NCBI GenBank assembly: GCA_011800805.1
Contig: MPNW01000841.1
Location: 5,001 to 26,713, forward strand
Direction of reading: 5' to 3'
DNA from: Hirudo medicinalis
Lineage: Eukaryota > Annelida > Clitellata > Hirudinida > Hirudinidae
Length of the DNA stretch: 21,713 nt
This document shows, in pieces, positions 1 to 8,660 of the stretch (position 1 is the stretch's first letter; each line of letters begins with the position of its first letter). The notes below the pieces were generated by a model. It had not been told where the DNA came from, did no database searches, and was given only the letters and a program-made list of their open reading frames with translations. The position numbers were made by a program, and so were the translations under genes.

Positions 1-45
1 GACTGCTCGGATGGCAGTGACGAGGAGTCTTGTGGAGATTGTTAG
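1..45 (+). CDS. C-terminal end of an LDL-receptor class A repeat protein (partial)
   Basis: Frame 1 reads DCSDGSDEESCGDC and then TAG at 43-45. The pattern DCxDGSDE-x-x-C is the calcium-binding C-terminal half of an LDL-receptor class A repeat: the acidic DxSDE residues coordinate calcium and the cysteines form disulphides, so the domain is extracellular or lumenal. Only 14 residues lie in the window; the rest of the protein is upstream and cannot be judged. The repeat sits right at the C-terminus with no membrane segment after it, so this may be a secreted protein or a secreted isoform. A possible AATAAA poly(A) signal lies at 224-229. The chance-match risk for 14 residues is small because the motif is so specific, but exon boundaries and the parent family are unknown. 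Confidence 0.75.
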   Translation, partial: DCSDGSDEESCGDC

Positions 46-49
46 TCGT

Positions 50-155
50 CATGGTCGTCGTCGTTATCATCATCATCATCATCGTCACCATCACCATCGT
101 CATCGTCATCATCATCATCGTCATCGTCATCAGTCATCATCGTCATCATCGTCAA
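50..155. repeat. ATC/GTC imperfect microsatellite
   Basis: Runs of ATC, GTC and ACC trinucleotides begin a few bases after the LDLa stop codon, so they lie in the presumed 3' UTR. Confidence 0.9.
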
Positions 156-1181
156 GACCTTGAATGTTATACTCTGCAGCTTTTAAACCGGTATTTCATT
201 GTTTTAGATTAGAAGAGATTATTAATAAATATTAACTTAAGCATTAAAATACATTTTATTGTGATGTTCAAACATATTGTCAGTATTTGATGAATAATCA
301 TGTGATGAATAATCATATGATGTTTATTTAATGACATTCACAACAATATTTTCATTAATTTCACTCTGGATGCCATTACGTCATCATGACGTTGATCCTT
401 TAGCGACATCGTCATCAGCATCAAGTTAAATTATTATTATTATATTATTATTAATATTAATATTATTATTATTATTTGTACTGAAACAGGTTACGCAATA
501 TATTCTGACGTAGCTCTGGCAGGTCTAAGAAAAGGATGGAATGGAATTTCATATAGGATTTTATTTAGGGTACTACTGCAGTCTGGAAAGATTTTCACGC
601 ATCGCTGATTTCCTTCTTGATTCGATGTGTTCCACCTGACTGCCCTGATCCTCCTCCCTCCCTCTAACAGTCTCTCCATCCTCGTCGTTGTCTTCTTCCT
701 CCATCCTCGTCATCGTCGTCGTCGTCGTCAGCAGCCATTTCTCTCTGCATTTTGGAATTTGCAAGAGCAGTTGTCGTCATTGTAGAAGTGCATTTGATTT
801 CTCAGTTAATTTGAGTTTCAATTTCATTTAATACAAATTAACAAATTAATTAAATTACAAATTAATTGGTCATATTTAACTGCATTAAGATGTTAATAAT
901 TTATTACAATCACTACAAATATTTATTACAATTACAAATTACAAATTACAAATTACCACAATTTCTAGTACAATAATGTAGTCATTGTTAATAATCGAAC
1001 CCAAACATATCGAAAACTCATGCACGCTGCCATCTTGCATTCCACTGTGCCATTTGCAAATTCTTAACATGCTTACTTCTACAGCTTCACTTCCTGCTTA
1101 TTGGTAATGAAGACGATGATGATGAATATGTCGATGGTGATGAAAGCGGTGATGATGACTACGTTGATGATGAGAGGCAAG
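156..1181. other. AT-rich stretch without a recognised gene
   Basis: This holds AATAAA at 224-229 (possible poly(A) signal of the LDLa gene), an ATT-rich run at about 427-478, a GTC/CTC-rich patch at about 650-735, short AAATTAC tandem copies near 925-957, and ATG-rich low complexity from about 1108. The open frames here are short and low-complexity. I see no convincing exon. Confidence 0.6.
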
Positions 1182-1220
1182 GCTCTTCTGACGCTATGCA
1201 TACGGCGCCATATAAATGAA
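1182..1220 (-). repeat. Interspersed element, copy A (TTTATAT-GCGCC type)
   Basis: Read on the minus strand this begins TTCATTTATATGGCGCCG. It matches 13682-13720 on the plus strand over 39 bases with about four differences. The core holds the palindromes GGCGCC and TATGCATA. It is a fragment of a dispersed repeat whose full extent and class I cannot define. Confidence 0.65.
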
Positions 1221-1680
1221 CTATTATCATTATTATTACTGTTATTATGAAAACAATGCTGATGATGATGATGATGAAGTCGTTGATGATGAAGATATAT
1301 TGTCATCAGGATCATTCACGATGTTAACGTGGATGATCATAATCATACCATGTTGATAAAAACGACGACGACAACGACGATGGAATGCAGTGGAGAGAGG
1401 CAGCTGTTTGAAGCAACCATCGATAGTCAGCTGGATCGATATCCACGTTGAACCTCGGTTGTGTTAGTGTCGGAAAGGATTCATATCAGCATTAAACACC
1501 TATTTGTCTGTTTGTATCTTATCAATTGGCCGCATTTTCATTGTATTGTATTTGTACTGTTACCTGTTTGTTTTATGTACTTAATTGACCATTTCCTTAC
1601 GTATTTGCCTTTTTTTCTCTCTAAATTGGTTTAATTACTAAAATATTATTAATTTGTGGATCCATAGGGAAGCTTATCAC

Positions 1681-1825
1681 CGGCAAATGAAGCGGATTCG
1701 AAGTGATTGTGAGCTCTCATGAAGTCAAAGGTTGTGGGTTCGAATCCGCATCGCGGCCCTATATGTGAACATGTAACTCACTCACTCACTCACTCACTCA
1801 CTCACTCACTCACTCACTCACTCAC
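1681..1825 (+). mobile_element. tRNA-related SINE-like unit with an (ACTC)n tail
   Basis: A pol III B-box-like sequence GGTTCGAATCC lies at 1737-1747. Nineteen bases before its start is a CTCATGA sequence that resembles an anticodon loop with CAT (tRNA-Met-like). A poor A-box-like sequence starts near 1681. The T-stem does not pair well, so this is not an intact tRNA gene. About 30 bases downstream an (ACTC)n run covers 1776-1825, a typical kind of tail for tRNA-derived SINEs. I saw no target-site duplication. Confidence 0.4.
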
Positions 1826-1948
1826 AAGGCAGGGTGTTTTAAATGCACTTTATATTACACATAATTACACATAATTTTAATGTTTGTTTAACAAACGAGA
1901 AAGAAGCAGTTGAAAACATTTGTCTCAAAACAAACGAAATAAAGTGAG

Positions 1949-2136
1949 AATTGAATTGGAGATTGAAATTGAATTGAAATTAAATTGAAATTGAATTGAA
2001 ATTAAATTAAATTGAAATTGAATTGAAATTAAATTAAATTGAAATTGAATTGAAATTAAATTAAATTGAAATTGAATTGAAATTAAATTAAATTGAAATT
2101 GAATTGAAATTAAATTAAATTGAAATGAATTGAACC
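1949..2136. repeat. 27-bp AT-rich tandem repeat
   Basis: Five or more near-perfect copies of a unit of about 27 bp built from GAAATTGAATTGAAATTAAA plus AATT steps. Its translation on the minus strand is a repetitive peptide and is not a credible gene. Confidence 0.9.
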
Positions 2137-2438
2137 AGAAGATAAACACGTGATAGGCTTGTTTGACCTGCACTTCGCGGCTTCAAAATGTGGATTGTGA
2201 GAAGAAAATGCTTTATTTATTCAAATTATTTCATTAAACTCTCTCGAATTGAGATGAATTTATTCGCTAATAATTCAAATTCACTTAAAACTTCGACAAA
2301 AATGTACATGCAAATACATGCATGTTGACGACTTGTTATGTTAATGAGCCATGCATAAATTATTAATCATCGGTAAAAATGTAAACAAGGGGACAAATGG
2401 AACTCTACACACACAAACAGGAAGACAAGCGCACAGAG

Positions 2439-2464
2439 GCGCATGCGCACTCGAAACCGGAAGT
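2439..2464. promoter_or_regulatory. Candidate TATA-less promoter: NRF1-like and ETS-like sites
   Basis: GCGCATGCGC at 2439-2448 is a perfect palindromic NRF1-type core, and ACCGGAAGT at 2456-2464 is a strong ETS/GABPA-type site, 7 bases apart. Such pairs are common in animal TATA-less promoters of widely expressed genes. It is an isolated GC-richer patch in AT-rich DNA. It could drive a + strand transcript leading to the calmodulin-like exons at 4595, but I see no first exon to confirm this. Confidence 0.4.
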
Positions 2465-2510
2465 AAAGCAGTGGAAGAGATTTGTAGGAGCAGGCGTGTG
2501 ACGCGATATA

Positions 2511-2529
2511 CACAACAACAACAACGACG

Positions 2530-2589
<60 letters not shown>

Positions 2590-2591
2590 AT
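2511..2591. repeat. (CAA)n microsatellite
   Basis: About 26 CAA units with a few CGA interruptions, just downstream of the candidate promoter. It reads as polyglutamine on + and polyvaline or polyleucine on -, with no credible gene context. Confidence 0.95.
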
Positions 2592-2779
2592 AATAATAAC
2601 AATAAAAATATTAAAGACATTAATAATAATGATATACAAAAAATAACATTGATGATAACATCGACATCAATAATGTCACAACACCATGACACTTGCATTC
2701 CTTTATTGTCGCTCGGGTTTTCAGCTCCGTCGATTCTGCAACTCATGAGACGTGCGTCAAATCATTAATGCTCCAAACA

Positions 2780-2840
2780 TCGTCATCATCGCCGCCGCCG
2801 CCGCCATCGTCATCATAATCATCATAATCATCACCACCAT

Positions 2841-2871
<31 letters not shown>

Positions 2872-2890
2872 AGCATTATCAACGTCGACG
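2780..2890. repeat. Compound ATC/CCG/AGC microsatellite
   Basis: ATC runs with an internal CCG cluster near 2790 and an AGC run near 2858-2873. Confidence 0.9.
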
Positions 2891-3007
2891 TCGTCGTTGT
2901 CGTCAGCAGCAGCGTCTTGTTTCTTGTTATCGTGGTCATCTTCTTCATTTAAGAATGAATGTATTCAGGGATGCACGAATGAATATGAATGAAAGTGAGA
3001 GTAATTG

Positions 3008-3174
3008 ATTGATTGAGTGAATGAATGAATGAATGAATGAGTGAGTGAGTGAGTGAGTGAGTGAGTGAGTGAGTGAGTGAGTGAGTGAGTGAGTGAGTGA
3101 GTGAGTGAGTGAGTGAGTGAGTGAGTGAGTGAGTGAGTGAGTGAGTGAGTGAGCGAGCGAGTGAGTGAGTGAGC
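3008..3174. repeat. (GTGA)n tetranucleotide microsatellite
   Basis: ATGA units grade into more than 30 GTGA units, with two GCGA interruptions near the 3' end. The complementary reading, (TCAC)n, is the same motif as the ACTC tail at 1776-1825. Confidence 0.95.
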
Positions 3175-3507
3175 GAACCCCAAAAGCCTCATTCCTTGCA
3201 ACCAAATTCATAATTCTGTTATCATCAGACACTTTGTGTTTACTTCATCTTTGCATCAGTCTGCTGTAGTCCGACTTAGCGTGGTGATGAACAAAGGTTT
3301 ACTTCCTGTTCGACGATGCGTGACCTATCGTTGCCGTTTGGCAATCAGCGGACCGTGGAGCGTTAATTGAATCTCATAACGAGAGTCGACATTTTACCCC
3401 GAGCCATTTATAGATGAAAGGGTCTGCTCGGGTATTTCCCAGACTCTATTTTCAGGTCCGAGTACTTTGTAATGAGCGACGATAACGATGTCGACCGAGA
3501 TGCTAAT

Positions 3508-3738
<231 letters not shown>

Positions 3739-3883
3739 CAGTTCGTCATCACTCTCATTCCTGTTTTGAAACGAACCTGCTTCCACGCCTGAGTCGTTCG
3801 ATGCTTTGCGATAAAAAAGTTATTGGATTTTTGGAAGAAAAGATACAAAAATATTAATAAAACACAATATTCCAGGCAATAAG

Positions 3884-4074
3884 TGAACGAGGACGACAAC
3901 GAAGACGATGGTCATGATGCTGGTGTTGATGGCGATGATGATAATGATGGTGATGATGACGATGATAATGACGATATTGGTGATGGTGGTGGTGGTGGTG
4001 ACGATGAAGATGACGATGACGATGACGATGATGATGATGGTGACGATGACGATGACGATGACGACGACGACGTT
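3884..4074. repeat. GAT/GAC/GGT imperfect microsatellite
   Basis: Mixed GAT, GAC and GGT triplets give an acidic low-complexity reading on the + strand with no supporting splice context. Confidence 0.9.
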
Positions 4075-4256
4075 ATCATTAAAGACGAAAATAATACTTG
4101 TTTTTTGTTGATAAAAACATTGCAAGAGCAACAACTGGAGGTGAGTCACGGCGGACAATAAGTCTCAATTATTATTTCCAGCCGTTCCAATTAAAAACAC
4201 GGAAATTTCATTTTTAGCTCAGATTTCTTTCTTCCAGGTGGCCACAATAAACAACT

Positions 4257-4295
4257 TGCACCACCACCACCACCACCATCATCATCATCATCGCC

Positions 4296-4328
<33 letters not shown>

Positions 4329-4329
4329 G

Positions 4330-4362
<33 letters not shown>

Positions 4363-4370
4363 TTGCTACG
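4257..4370. repeat. CAC/CAT compound microsatellite with higher-order period
   Basis: Alternating blocks of CAC and CAT triplets, separated by single CGC triplets, repeat about three times with a period near 39 bp. This is a microsatellite that has itself been tandemly copied. Confidence 0.9.
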
Positions 4371-4500
4371 AAGCATTCATCCAGTTTTAGTGAAATATTA
4401 CAAGAGCCATTGAAAGAAATATCATCATCCTGGTCATCTTATCAGTATGGTGCATGATGACCAATTTCAAACGAGTTTTATTTTTAGTTTCAGGTTTCAG

Positions 4501-4594
4501 GTGTCGTTATTAACATATTATAATGTTTGGGGGTGTCATAATTAACATATTATAATGTTTCGGGTGTCGTAATTAACATATTATAATGTTTCAG
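4501..4594 (+). repeat. 31-32 bp tandem repeat carrying copies of a 3' splice-site sequence
   Basis: Three units begin at 4501, 4533 and 4564, each starting GTGTC and ending in ATTATAATGTTT plus three bases. The last unit ends TTTCAG, the acceptor of the calmodulin-like exon. The same position in the earlier two units reads TTTGGG and TTTCGG, so they are not acceptors. The sequence just before unit 1 ends GTTTCAG. Confidence 0.85.
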
Positions 4595-6152
4595 GTCATG
4601 ATAAACCTTGGTGAGAAGTTGACTGATCAAGAGATCCAAGAAATGATTCAAGAGGCAGACTGCGATGGAGATGGCCAGATTAACTATGAAGGTGCATGTA
4701 ATTATAATAATGAATGAGTAATCATTCATGAATATGCATGTAATTATAATAATGAATAAGTAATCATTCATGAATATGCATGTATTATAATAACAAATGA
4801 GTAATCATTCATGAATATGCATGTAATTATAATAATGAATAAGTAATCATTCATGAATATGCATGTATTATAATAATGAATGAGTAATCACTCATGAATA
4901 TGCATGTAATTATGATAATGAATAAGTAATCATTCATGAATATGCATGTGATTATGATAATGAATAAGTAATCATTCATGAATATGCATGTATTATAATA
5001 ACAAATGAGTAATCACTCATGAATATGCATGTAATTATGATAATAAATAAGTAATCATTCATGAATATGCATGTATTATAATAATGAATGAGTAATCATT
5101 CATGAATATGCATGTAATTATGATAATGAATGAGTAATCACTCATGAATATGCATGTGATTATGATAATGAATAAGTAATCATTCATGAATATGCATGCA
5201 TTATAATAAGGAATAAGTAATCACTTGTGATGGTGCATCTAATCTGCATCCAATTATAATATGCACATCCCTCAGCCAGAATTATTCATAACAAGTTGCA
5301 TCCTAACATTTCTTGGTAAAACTTCAAGAAGAACCCTAATCACCTGAAAGTTCAAAGGAAAATGCACGTCTTCATAAACAACTAGATTTTGTTATTTAAA
5401 AAAAAACAGGTATTTAATAATAGTTTTAAAAAATATAGAATTTCATTTTGTCACAACCTGATTTATTTAGAAAAAATTAAATCAAACAAAAACTATTACA
5501 GTTCAACTGATTTAAATAACAAATTGTAAATAATTATAATATATTTATAATAAAAAGTAAGATTTACATGCGAATAGAAATCATTTGTTTCGATGCCGGT
5601 TGTACTGCTTCAGAGAACAATTTGTATAGCGCCTATTTTCGAATGCAAAACTATTGGATTTGCCGTGCGACACACAGTGCACGAGCCTGTGCCGTGTCTC
5701 CTTGCATCGAAAGCAGGAAAGCAAACATTCTGAGAGCCTTGGATCAACTCTTAGCAGACGCCATCAATCAACTGTTTTCCTTTTCAACTTCCCTCATTTA
5801 CTTGCTGATGTAAATCGATCGTCTGAATTGTTGTTGCCTGTGGAAACAAACGCATCTCGCTGGCATTTTGGAACGTTTCCAGAACGCCGATACTGCGTTG
5901 ATGGATTTTCTTAACGAGCCCACTTTTGTTTTGTAGCATTTGTTGTTTGCCAAATAAAAATATCCATCGCAAAATTTGTTTTTGTGAGAAAATGGATGCG
6001 AAAGTTTTTACAAATTGTTCTACTTACGGCAGTAATCGACACAGTTTTAATGTTACGATAAGCGCCGAATGAATGGTTTTAATAGGGCATAATAATTTCT
6101 ATATTGATTTTTTTATGCAGAATTTGTGAAGATGATGATAGTAAAGTCGTGA
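4595..6152 (+). CDS. Calmodulin-like protein, last two coding exons (EF-hand 4)
   Basis: Exon 4595-4691 begins after TTTCAG and encodes 32 residues from [18 protein letters not shown] to INYE, plus one base. It holds EF-hand loop [12 protein letters not shown] with Asp at loop positions 1, 3 and 5 and Glu at 12, so calcium binding should be intact. The donor is GTGCAT. Exon 6121-6152 follows a good acceptor (TTTTTTTATGCAG), completes Glu and encodes [10 protein letters not shown] then TGA, matching the calmodulin tail EFVxMM. The phase is consistent across the 1429-bp intron, and an intron at this NYE|E codon is also what I recall for vertebrate calmodulin genes. Compared from memory with animal calmodulin residues 108-148, about 10 of 41 positions differ and there is one extra C-terminal residue. 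Animal calmodulin is nearly invariant, so this is a calmodulin-like paralogue or a relaxed copy. No exons for EF-hands 1-3 are visible upstream. AATAAA lies at 6229-6234, 77 bases after the stop. Confidence 0.8.
4692..5226. repeat. 42-bp intronic minisatellite, about 13 copies
   Basis: The unit is about 41-42 bp and reads TGCATGTAATTATAATAATG, then AATRAGTAATCATTCATGAA, then TA. Single-base variants and small deletions are scattered among copies. It starts at the splice donor itself: the first TGCATG overlaps the GTGCAT donor of the calmodulin-like exon. Each copy carries TAAT homeodomain-type cores and an ATGAATATGCAT block resembling a POU-dimer site. Confidence 0.9.
5227..5783. other. AT-rich intron interior of the calmodulin-like gene
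   Basis: 5227-5560 is AT-rich with no frame of note. 5568-5783 is less AT-rich. A short TGTATAGCGCC sequence near 5623-5633 resembles the TATAGCGC core of the dispersed element at 13682. I see no convincing exon on the + strand. Confidence 0.5.
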
Positions 6153-6848
6153 AGTCCCGTGACAACTCCACTGTTCTTCTCGAGCTGTCTGCCAATGCCG
6201 TTCTCTGGATCGCCTTCGTTTCATTAGTAATAAATTCCACGACTTGATCGACAATGCTTCTTCACTCATTAACGCTTTTGTGTTCATCGAGAATTAAATT
6301 CTTTAGCCGATGTAAAGAAAAAAAAATGTAATTATGAATGCTCTGCAGTTAGCTCAAATTAAATTTATCGACGCATTTACCATCCGAATGTTATTTACCG
6401 ATAAATTTGTCCAAAGGGATTTATAATTTATTCATCGTTAATGATCTGGTCGTATTATTTCGATGGAGATTACTTATTTTTTTTTGTGCTGTATTCTCGT
6501 TCATTTATCCTCATATACAATGCGCTCCCGACGCCATTTTTGCTAATCGACGATTTGTCATTTTCTTGTTTTCTCGCGCAAAATCTCTTCCCTTCCGAGT
6601 CTGCTGGAACCGCAAAAGTATACAAAGAATGGCACATTCGCACGGAGGAAATGTGGCACGAACGATACAAATTCGTCTGGCCTCAAGCGTTAAATGTTGT
6701 TGTGACTGACATTTGTTGTCATCGATCATGAAATCGACAGCGTCTTCAACAAGTAGTTTCAAGTCAGATAACTTTTTAGCCGCTTTCCACTGCACGGAGG
6801 TCAAAGTAGTGGAAAAGCATTAGAGCTTACCTTAGCAGAATCATCCAT
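5784..6848 (-). CDS. Tentative five-exon gene for an unknown ~138-residue protein, antisense to the calmodulin-like 3' end
   Basis: I do not recognise this protein. The minus-strand exons chain in phase: 6848-6831 (MDDSAK, strong donor GTAAGC), 6789-6711 (WKAAKKLSDLKLLVEDAV and onward, acceptor CTCCGTGCAG, donor GTCAGT), 6603-6519 (acceptor GCGGTTCCAG after a good pyrimidine tract, donor GTATAT), 6259-6164 (SIVDQVVEFITNETKAIQ and onward, weak acceptor and donor), and 5922-5784 ([17 protein letters not shown] and onward, ending HQQVNEGS and TGA). The first two exons are the most convincing. The last two splice junctions are weak; exon 4 could instead read through to a TAA near 6083, which would overlap the calmodulin-like coding exon in antisense. 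The product looks helical and amphipathic with no signal peptide or membrane segment. Exon 4 overlaps the calmodulin-like 3' UTR and exon 5 lies inside its intron. Confidence 0.4.
6229..6234 (+). terminator. AATAAA poly(A) signal of the calmodulin-like gene
   Basis: Perfect AATAAA 77 bases after the calmodulin-like stop codon at 6150-6152. Confidence 0.55.
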
Positions 6849-7241
6849 TGAATGGAGACACTGTATAGCTACCACTTAGTTTCTTTGATGTGGTGCTTGT
6901 CCGAAGAAATGTCCAAGTTGTAGGTCAAAACGATATATTATGATTGTTGTCAGTCGTCCCTTTTCCACTTTGGTTGCGCGAGTCATTTCCTTATCGTTCT
7001 CGTCGTTATTGGCATTAATACTACCGAAGCACTATTATTACAATATTACATCAGTGTCAGGACTAATTGTCATTCTTAGAATTGCTCTTATTGCCAGAAT
7101 TGTAAATATCATCTCAGTGAAATTATTTCACGCTCTTCACGTTTCACCAATTTCTCCGATCCAGCAGTTGCTTCCTCTGCATTGGACTTTTTTGCATCTT
7201 TTCCATTTATTCACATTCCATTTTAAATTGAGAATTCGCTT

Positions 7242-7313
7242 CCCCGAAAGCCCCCGAGAGCCGGGGCCGACCGGGCTTCGGGCCGTCCGGCCTCTCGGAA
7301 TCGGCTTTCGGGG
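7242..7313. repeat. GC-rich imperfect hairpin
   Basis: The outer arms CCCCGAAAGCC (7242-7252) and GGCTTTCGGGG (7303-7313) are perfectly complementary over 11 bp. Inside them CCGAGAG-CCGG and CCGGCCTCTCGG pair with a one-base bulge, and a TTCG lies near the apex. It is a GC island of about 80 bp in AT-rich DNA, just past the candidate poly(A) signal of the minus-strand gene at 7490-8226. Confidence 0.8.
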
Positions 7314-7339
7314 CTCGCGCTCGATACAGATTTCATTGC

Positions 7340-7345
7340 TTTATT
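7340..7345 (-). terminator. AATAAA poly(A) signal of the 121-residue gene
   Basis: TTTATT on the + strand gives AATAAA on the minus strand, 145 bases beyond the stop codon at 7490. A second AATAAA lies closer, at 7379-7384 (minus). Confidence 0.45.
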
Positions 7346-7489
7346 TTTGAATCGAAGCTTAACTCTATTTAACGGTGTTTTATTCTCGTGCAAGCGTGTT
7401 TTAATGGCGGCACAACGTAGAGTGGAAATCTTGCTAAAACAAAACTCAATACCAGTTCGAAAGGAAATAAAAGTAATTTTCGGGGTTTC

Positions 7490-8226
7490 TCAACTTCGTT
7501 TGGACATTCCTTGCAGATCTAACATGTCCTCGCCCTTCGTGGGGTCGAAGTCTTCGTTGAACAAACTAGCCCCGGGATGTTTCCTCAAGTATTCCTCTTC
7601 CAATCTTTTCATGGCGGCATCTCTCGATTGTTTCAAGTGGGACATTTGATCCCTTTTGTAGTAATTTAACTGTAGGGAAGGAACATTGGCAACAGATTGT
7701 AATACCTATATAATGTTTATTATTGGTTGCACTTACCTCTGAAACAACTTCTTCGTAATCTTCCACTCTGACAAAATTCTTTGAACCCGAGTCGGCTTGA
7801 AGTAGATTCTGCATAACGAATGTCGAGGGTTCTGGTTTAATCAAAAGATGATATGATATCGTGGAGAATACTTGGGCTTATTAGATTATCACATCTATCA
7901 ATTAATCTATTTGCTTAGGTCAATGCTAAGAGGTAAGTGAATTCCAAATAATAGAGAGAGATTTTGCTGCAGATTTCAATTACCTGCGAGCTTTTCGTCT
8001 GCAACTTCTCCAGTTTTAGTTTTAGCTTCAAATAAAAAGGTTCTTCTTGTACAATTACTATGCAATTATGCGATGTGAATGAAAAAAGCTCAAAAATAAG
8101 TAAAAAAAGTTAGCTAATTGGCTCACTACCGCGAAGGAAAAAATATGTTCAGACTTGCTTGATTTCGTTCTCTTTTGCAGACAACTGCTGTTGATATTGT
8201 TCGCAGTCTTTGCATCGTTTAGTCAT
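7490..8226 (-). CDS. Unrecognised 121-residue coiled-coil protein, four exons
   Basis: Minus-strand exons: 8226-8155 (24 codons from ATG), 8025-7984 (14 codons), 7808-7737 (24 codons) and 7669-7490 (59 codons plus TGA). All introns are phase 0. Donors are GTCTGA (weak), GTAATT and GTAAGT; acceptors are TTTGAAG, TATGCAG and CCCTACAG. The protein starts MTKRCKDCEQYQQQLSAK with a CxxC pair at residues 5 and 8, and residues 9-35 form a Leu/Ile-rich coiled coil across the exon 1-2 junction. A second long charged helix spans about residues 50-92, followed by a conserved-looking acidic segment (HPGASLFNEDFDPTKGED) and a basic end. There is no signal peptide or membrane segment, so it is probably cytosolic or nuclear. 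The charged helical composition and phase agreement across four exons argue it is real. It is divergent from UBE3C, 434 bases apart. I do not know the family. Confidence 0.7.
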
Positions 8227-8660
8227 TTTAAGTGTTTATGAAGCCAAAACTACCAATCATCATCTCCGGGAATGTTTACAATATGGCCTTTGGATTGGTT
8301 AATCATCTGTTTGCCTCCTTTGGTTAAATTAAATTAAATTTACAAAAATAAAATTATCACAGATGAGATTAAATGAAATATAAAATATTTTGTAGGTTTA
8401 CTATGTAAATGCAAACGTAATCGTAATTTTGTTTCAAATATTTATTCAGTCACAAAATTTGTATAATAATTACTATGACAACTTAATGTTAATAAATGTA
8501 ATTTAAGCATCTCTCTCAGACAATTAAAAAGGGTTATGTATTACATATGTATTATGTCAATACGCCGATAACTGGTAAACAGTATCTGGAAAAGCCAAAG
8601 GAAAAGAAGAGAGTTTTATTCAACAGTATTTCTTGTAGTCAGCACTAACTAGTGACAAAA
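8227..8660. promoter_or_regulatory. Shared upstream region between two divergent genes
   Basis: These 434 bases separate the start codon of the minus-strand 121-residue gene from that of UBE3C. An ATTGG at 8294-8298 is a CCAAT box on the minus strand, about 68 bases upstream of that gene's ATG. The rest is AT-rich with no clear TATA, NRF1 or ETS site for UBE3C. A bidirectional promoter is inferred from geometry only. Confidence 0.45.

Noticed and set aside
1697..1770. Possible intact tRNA gene around the GGTTCGAATCC motif
   Set aside because: The T-stem and anticodon stem do not pair fully and there is no acceptor stem, so I call it a SINE-like relic instead.
3883..4161. Acidic frame with DGDDDNDGDDDDD that looks superficially like EF-hand loops
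   Set aside because: It is a GAT/GAC/GGT repeat. There is no flanking helix pattern and no Glu at loop position 12.
6441..6731. A + strand frame of 96 codons with a protein-like segment VYKEWHIRTEEMWHERYK
   Set aside because: It has no good splice context or recognised motif, and the opposite strand carries phase-compatible exons with better acceptors. It is more likely a shadow, though the choice of strand here is not certain.
6940..7350. A + strand frame of 136 codons, hydrophobic
   Set aside because: The composition reflects AT- and pyrimidine-rich DNA, and it runs through the GC hairpin at 7242-7313. I see no motif or splice support.
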